DNA of 64,000 bases from positions 186,001 to 250,000 of the forward strand of contig JAUIRK010000052.1 in assembly GCA_030549495.1 (NCBI GenBank), read 5' to 3'. Both the position numbers and the translations under genes were made by a program. Shown piece after piece: positions 1-20,047 of the stretch (position 1 is the first letter of the stretch; each line of letters begins with the position of its first letter). The DNA is from Nectonema munidae. Taxonomy: Eukaryota > Nematomorpha > Nectonematoida > Nectonematidae. A model generated the notes under the pieces. The model ran no database searches, was not told the DNA's origin, and worked only from the letters and a program-made list of their open reading frames with translations.

Positions 1-680
1 AAATAATATATCCACGTGTGTGTGTCTACAAAACAATTATATCTACCAGGAGGAGTGATATCTTGTCTTGTCTTTCTCTTTTTCGGGCTCGCTCAATCCC
101 TCTCACATTCAAATGGTAGGGACCTTGGTATCTTCACCAGCACCATATGCTTTGTAGAACTGCAAGTTTGTGTACATGCGCTTGATAGCTTGGAAACAAC
201 ACATTAGATTAGTGGAATATCTGAGTTTCGGTGGGATTAATAAAAGAAGAAATCATGTATAATATAAATCATCTATTTTATTAAATCTTGCTTGTGTGTG
301 CATCTGTCTGTGTTTGTCTTGTATATTCGTTGATACCGTTCTCCCGGTATAAGATCTACAAACTTTTGCCATCCTCCTCAATTTTCATGACTTCTTAATT
401 TTATTCACACTGCAATGAAATCATTACAGAATGATTTTTTCCCTCTTTTTTTGTCTCAAAGGCGGTTTCAAGATAACTTAATTTATATATAATACATAAA
501 CCCATTATATGTAGAGTAAAAACTTTATTCCACACCATTACCCTGCCATTAACTTTAAAGGTATGCTAATCTTCACAAAACGATTCCTCCAGTTAGTCAA
601 GTGTATCCTTATTATGTATTTGAGCTTGGAATGTTGATCTTGAAATTGGCGTGATTTCGTTGATATATATTTTTTTATAG
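1..680. other. Left edge, presumed RS-gene intron
   Basis: No exon, RNA gene or repeat with defined ends could be recognised. The stretch is probably intron of the RS-domain gene, because the exon at 681 begins with a split codon. Confidence 0.4.
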
Positions 681-8622
<7,942 letters not shown>

Positions 8623-11600
8623 CTCACTTTTTGCATCCATCGTACAATGCGATTACAATTCGTACTCTTATATAATTTTATACGTCTTCATGAGTTGAGT
8701 TTTATAGAGCCATATCAATTGAAGAGAACAAGTAACGATGTTAAAATGTTTATCCCGTATAATTGATCATTATGTCATGACTAGAGCGAACAAAAGTCAA
8801 AGAAGTCAATTATATCCCTGCCAAAATTTGTCTCTAGTATTTTATTATGATTAAGACACTACAACTTTTTTTCAATATAGGAAATAATTTTCCCCTTTAG
8901 AATAAATAAATTTTGTTTAAAGTATATATTAATTTAAAAAACATATATTTTTTTTCTTGATTTTAATATAATTTTTGCATCCTTATTTCTTTCCGTATTG
9001 ATTTCCTATTTGAAGGATAAACTTTCTTACACATTTAATATATTAATCTTCTTTATATGATGTATTCATGAATTTTGTTTTAATGCATTTAGTTAAATAG
9101 CATTAATAATAATTTGTTCTATTAAAGTACACTATTTAGTTTAGTGAAGTTTTTCTGTGTTTTGATTCGCTAGAACTCCTTTCACTACTTTGATTGACGT
9201 ATATATGTTACTTTAATAGCGATAAATTAGAATTGATTCCATATATACATGATATTCTGATTATAACCAACTTCCAAGAAGAACGAAGGTTTTTTGCGCT
9301 TTAACCAGATAGATCAAACTAAAAAGTGAAGGAAAAATGAAAAAATCTTGGAGCTATTATTAATGAAAGCAATAATTTTATAGAACTTATAATTTTGCGT
9401 TATTTTTAAAATTTATTTTATTATTTGAAATTATTGGATCATACTCTTTAGTCAAAAGATTATAAAAGATGATCATATTAATAAATGCATCCTATCCATT
9501 AGATAAATTGATTAAAAAAAATAAAATATGTAAAAATTATTATTAAGTGCTTGAATCGTTGACCAGTTTCGGCAAAGACTGCCTCCTTCTGAGGAAAAAT
9601 TAAGATGAGTATACTTAACAATAATTGTTTGCATTCAAAATTCATTTCGCTATTTCCGATCAATTTGCGTTGCGTCTAACTCAAAAGGTTTGAAGTTAGG
9701 CCTCAGCATGTCCAAACATTCGATTTAAGCAACTTGGTTATAAGCGCTTTTTATGCATAACAAATAGTGGGGATCTTGTTCAAATCAAAACATCTCTATA
9801 TCACGAATTTTTTTCTATATGATTCTCAACTGTATATTGTCTTTGTTTCAGTGCTTGAGTGTATGTTGACTTGATGTTTGTTCTCTCGTTATTTCATCAC
9901 TCTCTTTTCTTCTTCTCTCCTCTGCCTGATTTTGGTGTTGTCATGTTTAAGTGTTGTGTTCCACCGTTCTTCTTTGATGTTCTCTCTCGCATTCTTCAGC
10001 CGCAGCATACACGCGAATTGTTACACTGTTTCTACCCTGATTTTAAATTCTATTTTTTACAAGTAGATTTTATTTTGGTGTGATCATATACTAATGTTCG
10101 TCACCTTTTTTATTCAAAGACACAGCATAGTGATTGTTTTTTAACATTATAATAATTGTTAATATTTTTTTTATTTATATCTTTTCTAAAACATAAATTT
10201 AAAAAACATATTGCATAGTTATTGGATGTACATGTAATCATTCCGGCGATTTTTACAAATTTTGTGAAACTATTTTTTCCTCAATGTTATAAATATCTAT
10301 AAACGTTTTGATTTTATTATTTTCCTTCTTTCTATACAAATTCACTGTAGGATTGCACCGTTCTCGTCAACTCGCTAGAGATCAGCTCTGAAGGGCTTTG
10401 CTTCAAACCAGCTGATTATAAACGCTTATTTCAGTTCAAAAAGCAGCCAGAGAGTCGTTCCAGAGCCGTTTTTAAGGCTTTTTACTCCGAGATCGCACAA
10501 TTGTGTTCTCAAATTTGTGTCAAATTTTCCATTTCTCAGGGATTTTATGGGCATTTTTCCAATTTCGAATTGGAGACCCCCTAGATCTGCCCTAGCAAAA
10601 GAAGAGAGTTGGTGATACAAGTATATTACAACTTTCAGCAAAAGGAGTTTGGTTGGGTGAAGAAAGTTAAAACATATTTTGTGTTATTATGATTGAGTTT
10701 TATCGATAATAATAATAATAATAATCGTAATGATAATATCAGTTTATTATAGTTTTGTTTAGAGCCAGTTTTCTTTGTATATACCATTTTTAGTTTTCTT
10801 TTTTCATTCTATCTGAAACTAAATTATTGATTTTGCTGTGTTTATATTCCTTTGATATGCGCCATTTTGTATTTAAACTTTTTTCGATATTATTTTGTAT
10901 TAAAAAGTAAATAAAAAAATTTAATAATTTAATGATTCATTCAAAGCAATTAAGGTAAATGAAAATGAATTATTCATTGTGAAAAATTTACAAAATTTAA
11001 TCTAAAACAACATAAACACAACAACATCAAAAATTCAAATTGAAATAGAATTGAAAAAGTCAAAATAGAACTAAAAATGATATATCTCTTAGAATAAATA
11101 GCAAACGGTGGCTTTTTGTGCTTTCTCCTTGAATTTACATAAAATTTGCTTTGCTACCGGTATTTGACTTCATTTGAGATCAAATAATTCATGTCAATAA
11201 AATAAGGTACAAATATTAATTGCTTCGGAAGTTGCTATTACGACCTTTTGTGCGAAAATTTTCTTGTAGGAACTTCATAGCTTTAGTGAATAAAAGTTAA
11301 GAACCCCTGCCCTACTAGATCTTTCCAGTATTTTAGAGGGGGTGTGCTTTTCCCATTTTATAATAATCTTCCGCCTAATACAAATCTATGAACTGGGCTT
11401 TAATATCTTATCTCCCTATTATTAGGTAGTAGGTTTTATTAAACTTTTTATAACTATAAATTTACAACATTTTAGGAGATAAATTTAAACCTAATTTTTT
11501 GGGATTCGACCATAAATGAGATACAAATTTTCACACTGCAAATATATTTAATGCTGAAAAGAACTTTTGTGCTGTTGGATATCTTTTCTTGCAAAAAAAG

Positions 11601-11900
11601 TAACTGAATTACAAAATTGCTGTTACTTCCAATTATTCCAAAGTGAAGTTAGTCTAATGCGCTAGTTTCCCAAACTTTTATGATTTGTCTTGCACAGCGA
11701 TTCCTAGATAACTAAAATCACAAATAAATCTAAACAGATTTATTTTAAACTTTTATCATCAATGTCGAAGGCTAAATCAGTATTCACTCGTAAGCATAGT
11801 AGAATAATTCATTGTTTTTAATTATTGACAATATATATAATAAATAATACCACTATGGCATTTTAGACAAAATGAAACTAATCTTTCATTATTTTGCATC
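8623..11900. other. Region 3' of the RS gene, no assigned gene
   Basis: AT-rich sequence. The more complex parts (about 9850-10080 and 10330-10650) have short open frames but no recognised protein, and 3'-UTR or decayed repeat are both possible. From about 10852 to 11090 there is a dispersed repeat with a second copy at 24299-24540. Confidence 0.4.
10852..11090. repeat. Dispersed repeat A, copy 1
   Basis: It shares TTTGATATGCGCCATTTTGT, a GTATTAAAAAGTAAATAAAA segment and a CAACATAAACACAACA segment, in the same order and orientation, with 24299-24540. It has no open frame and its nature is unknown. Confidence 0.7.
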
Positions 11901-11959
11901 TCCATTAATCTCTATTTTGCTCGTCCCCTAATGTTAAATGTCTTTTTTGACTATTTCTA

Positions 11960-12845
11960 TCCATGTCATCTTTGGCCTGCCTTTACCTTTACCTAAACTG
12001 ATTTTTATAGGCTTCTTTAATTAGATCATCCGAAGGTCTATTTACATGCCCAAACCACCTTAACCTTTGTATTTCTAATACTTTATTTATTTCATTTACT
12101 TGACATAAACTTGTTATCTTTTCATCGCTTATTTTAGATTTTAAATTAAATTTACACATTTTAACTTTTTCCGCAAACTCCACATTGATCTATTTTAGAA
12201 ACTGTGTTCGTAAACCTTTTTTCTCTAGTGTCTCATACCATGTGCTAATCTTTTTACTTAATTCTTCAGAAGATTCTCCTATCATCTGCATATGAAATTT
12301 CACCCGTATCTTCCTTAATTAAATCCATAAGAATTTCATCAAGAATGATATTAAATAAAGAGGGGCTAAAAATCGAACCTTGATTTTTATTTTAAACTTA
12401 CTAGAAGTTGAATTATTAATTTTTATAAAAGTGTCTTCGCTTTTGTACAACGCCATAATGGCTCTCACTAGTCTTTCATTTACCCCTTTTCTTCTCAAAG
12501 GTCCACTCAATGAGACTTCTAGAAACGGAGTCAAAAGCTTTCTCCATGTCAATAAAGGATAAAAATAGTGTCATTTGTGCTCTTGCCCGGCATAAAACCA
12601 AATTGGATTTTCGAATACTCTTTTTTAGTCTATTCAATAGAATTCTTTCTACTATTTTCATATCATGTTCTAGTAGTTTTATTGTTCTATAATTTGAACA
12701 ATTTGTTATAGTTTCTTTGCCTTTATATAATGGTATCAATAAACTTTTATTCCAAGTTTTTGAAATAATTGTCAATATATGCCTATATATCCTTATCAAC
12801 ACCAAACTGGAACTCGCTAAAAAAGAGTGGTAATCACTACTCACT
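11960..12845 (-). mobile_element. RTE-type LINE, degraded 3' half of ORF2
   Basis: Read on the - strand, 12844-12476 gives a decayed RT: WNKSLLIPLYKGK, NCSNYRTIKLL, and FIDMEKAFDSVSRSLIEWTF (the motif around the first catalytic Asp). It continues in another frame with VNERLVRAIMALYKSEDTFI. The C-terminal LRWFGHVNRPSDDLIKEAYK at 12183-11989 is the usual tail motif of this LINE class. Several frameshifts are present. The 5' end and endonuclease are missing. Confidence 0.75.
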
Positions 12846-12849
12846 TTCA

Positions 12850-14560
12850 GTGTTTTTCAGTCTGTTTCGTTGCTTTGAAAGCGGGAAATCGACCCTACCC
12901 AAGTTCCCTAACACATTTATTATTAATTACAATAAAAAAAGCTATCGTTTGCGTTTCTTAAAGAAACATTTTGCTTAAATCCGGTAAATATGATTTCGGA
13001 AAGACGCTCTTCTGACCTTATTTCACAGAGAATTTCATGCAACAAAAAATCTTGACTTTTTAAATGTTTTGAATAGGATTCAAAACAGTTCTTCCGTCAT
13101 TCCTGCTTCCCCACTATCAACATATAAGAACGCTTTCACTGCCCAATATTGTATTTTATGCAATAAAAGATTGCGAAATCTACCAAACATATGTTGGCAC
13201 TTATTCCAATTAGTATTGGAATGATGAAGTTCGTCAAGTATCGGCGTTAAAATCCTATTGGGAAAATTTACTCGCTACTTTTATTCAAATTCTTCCAAAT
13301 ACATTAGGGCTCTAAAAGTTTGATAGAACTAAGCTGATGAGCCTTTAAAATGAAAAACGATTCAACCATTACATTAAATATTGCCTAACCTTACATATTA
13401 CATATAATTATAAAATTTTAATTCCAATTTTTATGTTTAAAATTTTGCTTTGTTATCAAATCCAGTTTTTTTACAATTTTTAAAGAATTACTTTTTGTGA
13501 ATTGATGATATTTTAAGCAACTACTTATATAATGTCAGACTTATAGATTTCCTTTCTTAAATTTTACACAGTTTAGAAAGAGATCTCCAACTTAAAAATT
13601 TAGTTGGATGATCAGATTCTCCACACCTGATTTCAATCATCACTCGATAAAATAATTTTAAAATTAGAATATGGTGAATATCTATTTTGTTTCTCCTAAA
13701 AAATGACTTTAACAGTACAAATGTATATCTAAACTAATATTTTAATTCAAAAGTTTGAAACAAAAATTTTTGTAGCATTAGATCAATTCCGAAAAGAAGT
13801 ATTTCGGAAAAAATATATTCTAAAAAAGTTTTTTAATTTTAAACTTGAATTAATTAGGAAAAGAGTAAGTATATATAATAATAATCAAAGAACTTCAAAA
13901 AAAAATTTAGATAATGTGCAATTAAATGTTAAATAAATTGAAATTTAAGTTAATTAACTAGAAGAAAGAAAAATTAAGAATATTAAATATTATTATTAAA
14001 CCTATTTAAAATTAAATCCATTTGATCCAAATGTCATATTTGATAAAAATAAATTATGAATCTCGTCTACTTTTTCTATGATTAAACAGGCTAACAAAAT
14101 CCATCTGATAAATTGTCTTTATCCATCGAATCAAAATGCTAAATTCGTCTTTGTTTGTAGGTCGATCAAATATTCTTAATAAGCTTCGTTATTTTATTTT
14201 TTAAAATGCACTTCAATTCAGAATCAAGGTTTACTGAAAATTGTATTTTCTTAGTTTGCAATTAGAATACCCGTATCGAGCGCAATTAGAAATTGCTTCA
14301 ACTTTTTAAGTCATAATTTTTTGATTATTATTACAAAATCAAAAAGAGGGTTATGTAACGATTAATCTGCATTGGCCAATATTGTTCTCATCGACTTATT
14401 TTATATGTTTTGCGGATCCTTTCAGCCGATTGCCACTTACTTATATTCTCTTTCAGCTTATTCACTAATATTCGCCTTGCAATTTTAGGTATAAAATTTA
14501 AAAACCATACATACCCATATAACATGATGAATGAAAGGAATGTCCCTTTAAAATCAAACA
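12850..14560. other. Unassigned AT-rich stretch with dispersed repeat B
   Basis: No gene recognised. 13300-13545 is the reverse complement of 24585-24830; shared landmarks are a TAAGCAACTACTTATATAAT block and a TTGCCTAACCTTACAT block. It is probably part of an unclassified mobile element. Confidence 0.5.
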
Positions 14561-14569
14561 GCTGGGTTT

Positions 14570-14795
14570 GAAAATATTTTATTATTTCTTCTGAAGAATC
14601 AGCAATTGCCATTTGCAGCAAAAAATCACAAGAGGAGGTAAGGGTAAAACTTATAATACGACAGACATGATATGTCACATCAAAGCAAAGCATAAGGAAA
14701 TCGCCAGTAAAGAATCTGAACTAGAAAGAGAAAAGAAATGCGATTGAAGAATCGCAAACTACAATGATCAAGAATAAAAAGTTGAAGGAAACAAA
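14570..14795 (+). pseudogene. BED-type zinc finger of a hAT transposase, fragment
   Basis: The frame CHLQQKITRGGKGKTYNTTD followed by HIKAKHKEIASKESELEREK matches the BED finger of ZBED4-like hAT transposases (C-x2-C ... H-x4-H, with a K-I-x-R-G-G stretch). The second Cys of the finger reads Gln, and the frame stops at 14747. It may be the 5' part of the hAT remnant at 17940-18715, separated from it by later insertions. Confidence 0.6.
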
Positions 14796-14799
14796 TTTA

Positions 14800-15475
14800 G
14801 CATCGTTTTCCCAAACAACTTTTAGTTGACATCAGCTTTTAAGAAAAAATAGAAGATGAAAAATTTTTATTTTGTAAAAAATATTTGGTCAATTCTATCA
14901 AAAATATTCAGCACAAAATTATTCTCATCTTCATATTTAACTTCTTCGTACCTTTCATTTTCTAAAATTATTTGAGCTTGTGTGGCTTTAAAGAGGCATA
15001 ATGATAAGTGCTTGTTTTTTTCTTTGATTGAACAAAAGTTCTTTGAACACTTCAAGCTACTGCGGCGTTTTATTAAGTTCTTCCTTCGGCATCCAATTTT
15101 TGCAAAGAAGGGCAGAACTCATCGAAATATCTACTTAATCCAAGAGTTTTCATAAACTTAGCTTGAAATAGTGAACCAAAATGACCGTTTATCATGTCTA
15201 TAGTTAAGCCTTCTGTTGTTGAACTAATTGGAACAGAAGGTGGTAAAAACCTAAAAACAGAATTAACAAAAATGCAGGTAACAACTTTTGCTTGAAAATC
15301 TAAGCTTAATCTCACACCAAATAAGCAAGAATGTGTTTTCAATACTCGCTCTCGTTGCCTTCTTGAAAATGGACAAATAAGACTTGATCCTGAAAGAACC
15401 AGGTCCCTTCGAGTGCTAAGGTTCACGAAACACCTATTGAATTAGAAAGAGTTAAAGTTTGTTCAGTTATTATTC
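14800..15475. other. Unassigned stretch with a 117-residue antisense frame
   Basis: A - strand open frame at 15426-15073 (RRDLVLSGSSLICPFSRRQR ...) has mixed composition, but I recognise no family and see no neighbouring exon. It is treated as unassigned. Confidence 0.25.
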
Positions 15476-15479
15476 CGAA

Positions 15480-16980
15480 TGGATTCATAAATTTTCTGAA
15501 TTAATTAACCCACTAATTTGTGCTAGTTTTCCTCTTGGTAAAGAACAAATTGATGCTTTCAATGAAATATAAAACAAGAATTCTGTAATTTGGGATATAG
15601 AGGGTAAGACTACTTTTGAAGTTAAAACAGACGCAAGAATTAAACCGTATCAGCGGTTCTCCATCAAGAAGGAGGACCTGACGCCTTCTTTTCAAAGACT
15701 CTTTTAGGCAGTGAGAAGAAATATCCCATCATAGAGAAAGAAGCTCTCGCAATCATTGAGACCCTGAAACACTGGTGGAATTACCTAGTAGATAAATTTT
15801 AATTCTGTCTCTTTTATGCTCAACCAAAAACAAAGTAACAAAATCAAAAACGAGAAGATTTTAAGATGGAGACTCAAACTTTCCAGTTATTACTTTGACA
15901 TAGAACATAAATCCGGTAAGTTGAACGTTGCTGCAGACGCTCTCTCTAGACTTTGTTCAAGCCAATCATCCTGCCATCCAATTGAAAACCTCCGTTTCGT
16001 TCATTCAAAATTAGCTCATCCTGAAGTCACGCGGTTGCAGAACTAAGAATTTATCTTTTTTTGTTGCAGAAGTCCGTATGTTCCAAATGTCCTGTGTGCT
16101 GTTGGATCAAGCCAAGGTTCGCAAAAGTTGAAGAAACAATGATAAAGGCTACAAGACCATGGGAGCAACACAATTTGGACGTCAAAGGACCACTACCTAG
16201 TGCTAAGCATAATAAATGTGTTCTGGTGGTTGTCGACGAGTTTTCGCGATCCTCTTTTGCCTTGCCTTGACATATCGTCTACGACTTTGAAAAAGCAGTT
16301 AACAGGTCTGTTTTCCGTATGTGGACTGCCAAATTAATGTGATTCTGATCGTGGAAGTGGATACATGAGTGCACAGTTTTGCAACTTCTTGAAATCTCAT
16401 AATGTTGTACCTAGTAGAACGACTCCTTACAACCAGGCTGGAAATGGTCTCTGAAATATTTGTGGAAACGATATGGAAATCTATCCAACTAACTCTGAAA
16501 TCTAGAAATTAAAATGTAGCCCACTGGGAAGATGCTATCCCCAAAGCGTTATATTCGACCAGGAAGATTTTCTAGAAAAACTTCCATGGGAGCAGCTGTA
16601 CCACAATGGCTCTTATCTCCATGCAGAGGTTTACGGAAAATTGGTAAAAACGCGAACGACTTATTTGAGGTAGATGTACTGGATGCAAATCATTTGTATG
16701 CACACATAAGGTATCCAAGATCCAGGGAAGATGGCTTAAATAGTGGAAAGCAGTTGACACAAAATCTCAACTCTGATTGTTCTGAACAAGAAAAGCCAAC
16801 TTCTGAAGATGTTGTATCAATCCCTGAAGAACCGAATTATGATGATCACAGAAAGGAGGTGGAACAAAGTCATCAATGCAGACAATAAAGAGATGATCCA
16901 AAAAGAGCTCAAACCTGTTCTAAGAAGATCATCCCGCGAAAGAAAACCTGTTGAACGTTATAAGCCCCCTTGATGATTTC
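15480..16980 (+). mobile_element. LTR-retrotransposon fossil (Ty3/gypsy-like pol)
   Basis: This is a fossil of a Ty3/gypsy-like pol region. Recognisable parts in order are the end of the RT, RNase H, the integrase zinc-binding and core regions, and a basic polyprotein tail near 16950. Gag, protease and most of the RT are absent, and no flanking LTR pair could be recognised. The copy is broken, with roughly half a dozen or more breaks, and looks old. It lies between the BED finger and the hAT core and may have inserted into that element. Confidence 0.75.
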
Positions 16981-16984
16981 CTAC

Positions 16985-17935
16985 ATGCGGTGAATGTCAT
17001 ATTAGTACAATTACAAGTTATGAAAGTTTAATTTGTTTTTTTTAAAAAATATTTATATATATATTTTTTTTAATACTCCATAGAGTATAGTTATAGTCCT
17101 TTGGAGCCATTTCATTGATTTCTCCTCAAAATTTTAATTTGTATATAATATAAAAATGATATAAAAACTATTCGGAGGCATATAAGTTAGTGTATTTTTC
17201 AAAATTAATTACATTTTTCATTTCATTGTCTCATTTTTATCCAATTTCTTCTTTTGGTTTTGTTTTATGTAAGAAGATAAAATGAGATTCTGTTTCATGT
17301 AAAAAGATAAAATGACATAAAGTTTAACGAAACATCATGGCTGTTGTTTTTTGAGAAATGATGTGAATTTTTTAAAAAGAGATACTAGTTTTATAAAAAA
17401 ATATCTTCGCAAAAACTGTAATACATACGCTGTTATTTTGCACCAGTTGCCTCGTTCGTTGCATTTGAGATACGATGGTTTTATTTTTTTAATGTTTTTT
17501 TAATTCAACAAACTTTTAATATAAGTTAAAGTTTTTATATCTTCACAGCTATGTAAAGTTTTGTGAGTTTTCAAATATATTTTTATGTTTGTAAATATAT
17601 CTTTTCTTCAATAAAAGAAGCAGAATTTGATAATCTGTCAGAGAAAAACGTAAAATAATTTGTAAGAAATGGTTTACAACACTCGCTAATGTTACATTTT
17701 ATGATTTGCAGCAGAAGATACTATGAAATCTACAGATCTGAGAAAAAGAGAAATCTATATATAATGTTGATGTCAACTTTTCCAAACCCCCCTCCCCCCT
17801 CTCAACTTGAAGCCTCCCCCTTCCTTTCAGTCTGTGTTGACGTCAATTGTGAATGACCCCTTATATTTGAAAATATATATAACAAAGTGAGGAATGATAT
17901 TCAAAATGAATTAATTAGATGATGCTTTAGTTAGT
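16985..17935. other. AT-rich spacer
   Basis: No gene recognised. It includes a short local duplication near 17255-17325 (gtttcatgtaaaaagataaaatga-like) and a C-rich patch near 17790-17830. The region could include a decayed LTR or hAT sequence, but nothing defines it. Confidence 0.3.
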
Positions 17936-17939
17936 TATT

Positions 17940-18715
17940 TCTTTCACTTCAGATGGTTGGACTACAAAAAATGGATCTTGCTCATTTTTGAGCTTGACTG
18001 CTCATTTCCTTAACCCATTTACGGCCAATGTTCCTATTTTGGAACATAAGTAATTTCATCTTCGTCTGCTTTTTTCAATGACTGAATATAAATCGTCTGC
18101 GTTTTTTAGATATCATCTGCTTTGCTTGGCCTTAAATGGGTTAAATAAGGAGTTCTATCAAAGAACTTCTATTCTTGGTGTTTGTCGTCTATACGAATCC
18201 CATACAGCAAAAAATATAAGTGAAACTATTCAAAAGTGCATGGATGCCTTTAATGTTTCAGTATCAAAAGTGCATCTCCTACCAATAGACAATGCAGCAA
18301 ACATGATGGCAGAATCTTTGCCATGTTTTTTGCACACATCAAAACAGTTTTTTCTCAGAAATATGTTAAAAATATTGCCATAACTTGTAAACATTTAATT
18401 GCCCTCTTTAACCACTCTCCATCTTCTTTCGGAGAATATCAGAGTCAATATAAAAGTGCCAGAGAATAGCTTTATTCAAGATGTTTCTACAAGATGGAAT
18501 TGTCAGTTCTTTATCTTTGCTAGAATTCTTAAAGAGAAGAAATCATTGATCCCATTTTTGATGGATAATCCAAAGATTAAATCCTTGGAAAACAATGAGT
18601 AGCAACTTCTTGAAAAATTAGTGCCTTACTTGAAAATGTTTCACGATGTCACAATTTTTTTGAGTGCATGTGAAGCAAATGCTTCATCTATAATTTTAAT
18701 GGGTTAAAAAACTGT
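17940..18715 (+). pseudogene. hAT (ZBED4-like) transposase core, degraded
   Basis: SDGWTTKNGSCSFLSLTAHF (17951 on) carries the first catalytic Asp region, and VHLLPIDNAANMMAE the second. QDVSTRWNCQFFIFARILKE and then ACEANASS follow in the usual hAT order. Frame changes and stops separate the blocks. A piggyBac-type MITE (18014-18140) is inserted just after the TAHFL motif. Together with the BED finger at 14.6 kb this was probably one element. Confidence 0.75.
18014..18140. mobile_element. piggyBac-type MITE, copy 1 (TTAA-CCC...GGG-TTAA)
   Basis: The 127-bp element starts CCCATTTACGGCCAATGTTC and ends CTTGGCCTTAAATGGG, with TTAA on both sides. TTAA duplication and CCC...GGG termini are piggyBac hallmarks. 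An inner hairpin (atgttcc ... ggaacat) follows the left end. It interrupts the hAT core, so it is younger than that element. Confidence 0.88.
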
Positions 18716-18773
18716 TTTGAATTTTTTTGAAGGACAAATTTTGATTTTTTTTTTGATGTACACATATGTGGAC

Positions 18774-19075
18774 ATATAATGGGTTATAATCGTTTCAATT
18801 TTTTGAGAATTTTTTTTTGTCAAAGGGATTGGTAATGATTTTTTTTATTTTATATGCATTTTTATGGCCAATGATTTTATAGAAAAGTTTTGTTTTTATG
18901 AAAAAGTTATTTATTACACTAGGATATAATGGGTTATAATCGTTTCATTTTTTGAGAATTTTTTTTTGTCAAAGGGATTGGTAATGAATTTTTTTTTTAT
19001 TTTATATGCATTTTTATGGCCAATCATTTAATAAGAAAAGTTTTGTTTTTTATGAGAAAGTTATTTATTTTGAAA
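18774..19075. repeat. Tandem duplication, period about 148 bp, two copies
   Basis: The block from ATAATGGGTTATAATCGTTT through TGGCCAAT and AGTTATTTATT occurs twice, starting near 18776 and 18924, with few differences. It directly follows the hAT remnant. Confidence 0.85.
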
Positions 19076-19079
19076 TACC

Positions 19080-20045
19080 AATTTTATGATAAAATTTTGA
19101 AAAACGGATATTTCTTTAGCTCTAACCTATATTATATCTAATATGTTTAGCCATAAGAATAATTGATTATTTTCTACCAGAAGTACCTTCTTCAGAAAAG
19201 AAAATTACGAATGCAATCATAGCAATAATGTAGTTCAAAAAGAGTTTTTAATATTTAACTTTTATCTAATATTTCTATAATAGAAGAAGAAAGGCGAGAC
19301 ATAGAATTCAGGACGTTTGAAATATCACACGCTAAAATTCTTTTATGAGTGGGTTAATAAAATAAAACAAATGGCCGTACTTATTGATAAATAAAAAATT
19401 GAGTACAAAGATTCATGGATAAGCTTATTGAAGTTTCACTAATAACGGATGAGAAGTATAAAAGTGATAGCTATTAGGATGAGTGCCGAGAACACGTATT
19501 TAAACCCAAAATTTTTGTCACGCGAAATTTCCATAAGACAATAAATTCAATTCAATTTATTTTTATTAATCAAAAACCGAAGATTTTGTAGTGTATGGCA
19601 CTTTACATCAAAAATAATGTTAATTTGACAAAAAAAAAATTTTCATAAATTTCTTTGGCACACCCCCTGAAACGATGCAAATAGATTGAAAAAAAACTTA
19701 TAAGAATTTTCAAAATTAAACTCGTAAAATGGGGGGGGGGGGGGGGGGGTTCCTCATAGAATAATTCACATTTTATATATATGTTAATGCTGAAAAATTT
19801 TAAAACATATTTTTATTATAGAAACGATAAACAATCTAAAAAGTATTGCTAAAAATAACTAATTTTGATTTTGAGAAGTGAAAAAATTTTGTTAGATGAA
19901 GGAAATAACTTGGGATGGTGTTCAACAACTTGATAAAGGAATTGTTTTCCTTCATTATTTCTAGTCAAGTCTTTATCATCCTCTGCAAGTTTTACAGCTC
20001 GTTCTGCAACTTCTCAAGATCATTAAAATTTTTTGGAATACAAAG
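19080..20045. other. AT-rich spacer with a poly-G tract
   Basis: No gene recognised. A run of about 19 G lies at 19731-19749. Confidence 0.4.
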
Positions 20046-20047
20046 TT

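Noticed and set aside
9859-10083. Short overlapping + strand frames after a possible acceptor (tttgtttcag)
   Set aside because: Hydrophobic, low-complexity translations with no family match; the RS gene already ends in a stop upstream.
10330-10650. Possible coding exon (frame with FKPADYKRLFQFKKQPESRS)
   Set aside because: No splice partners, no recognised family, and a stop soon after; kept only as unassigned sequence.
14388-14693. 101-residue - strand frame
   Set aside because: It overlaps the BED-finger frame on the + strand, which has recognisable zinc-finger spacing; the antisense frame has no family match.
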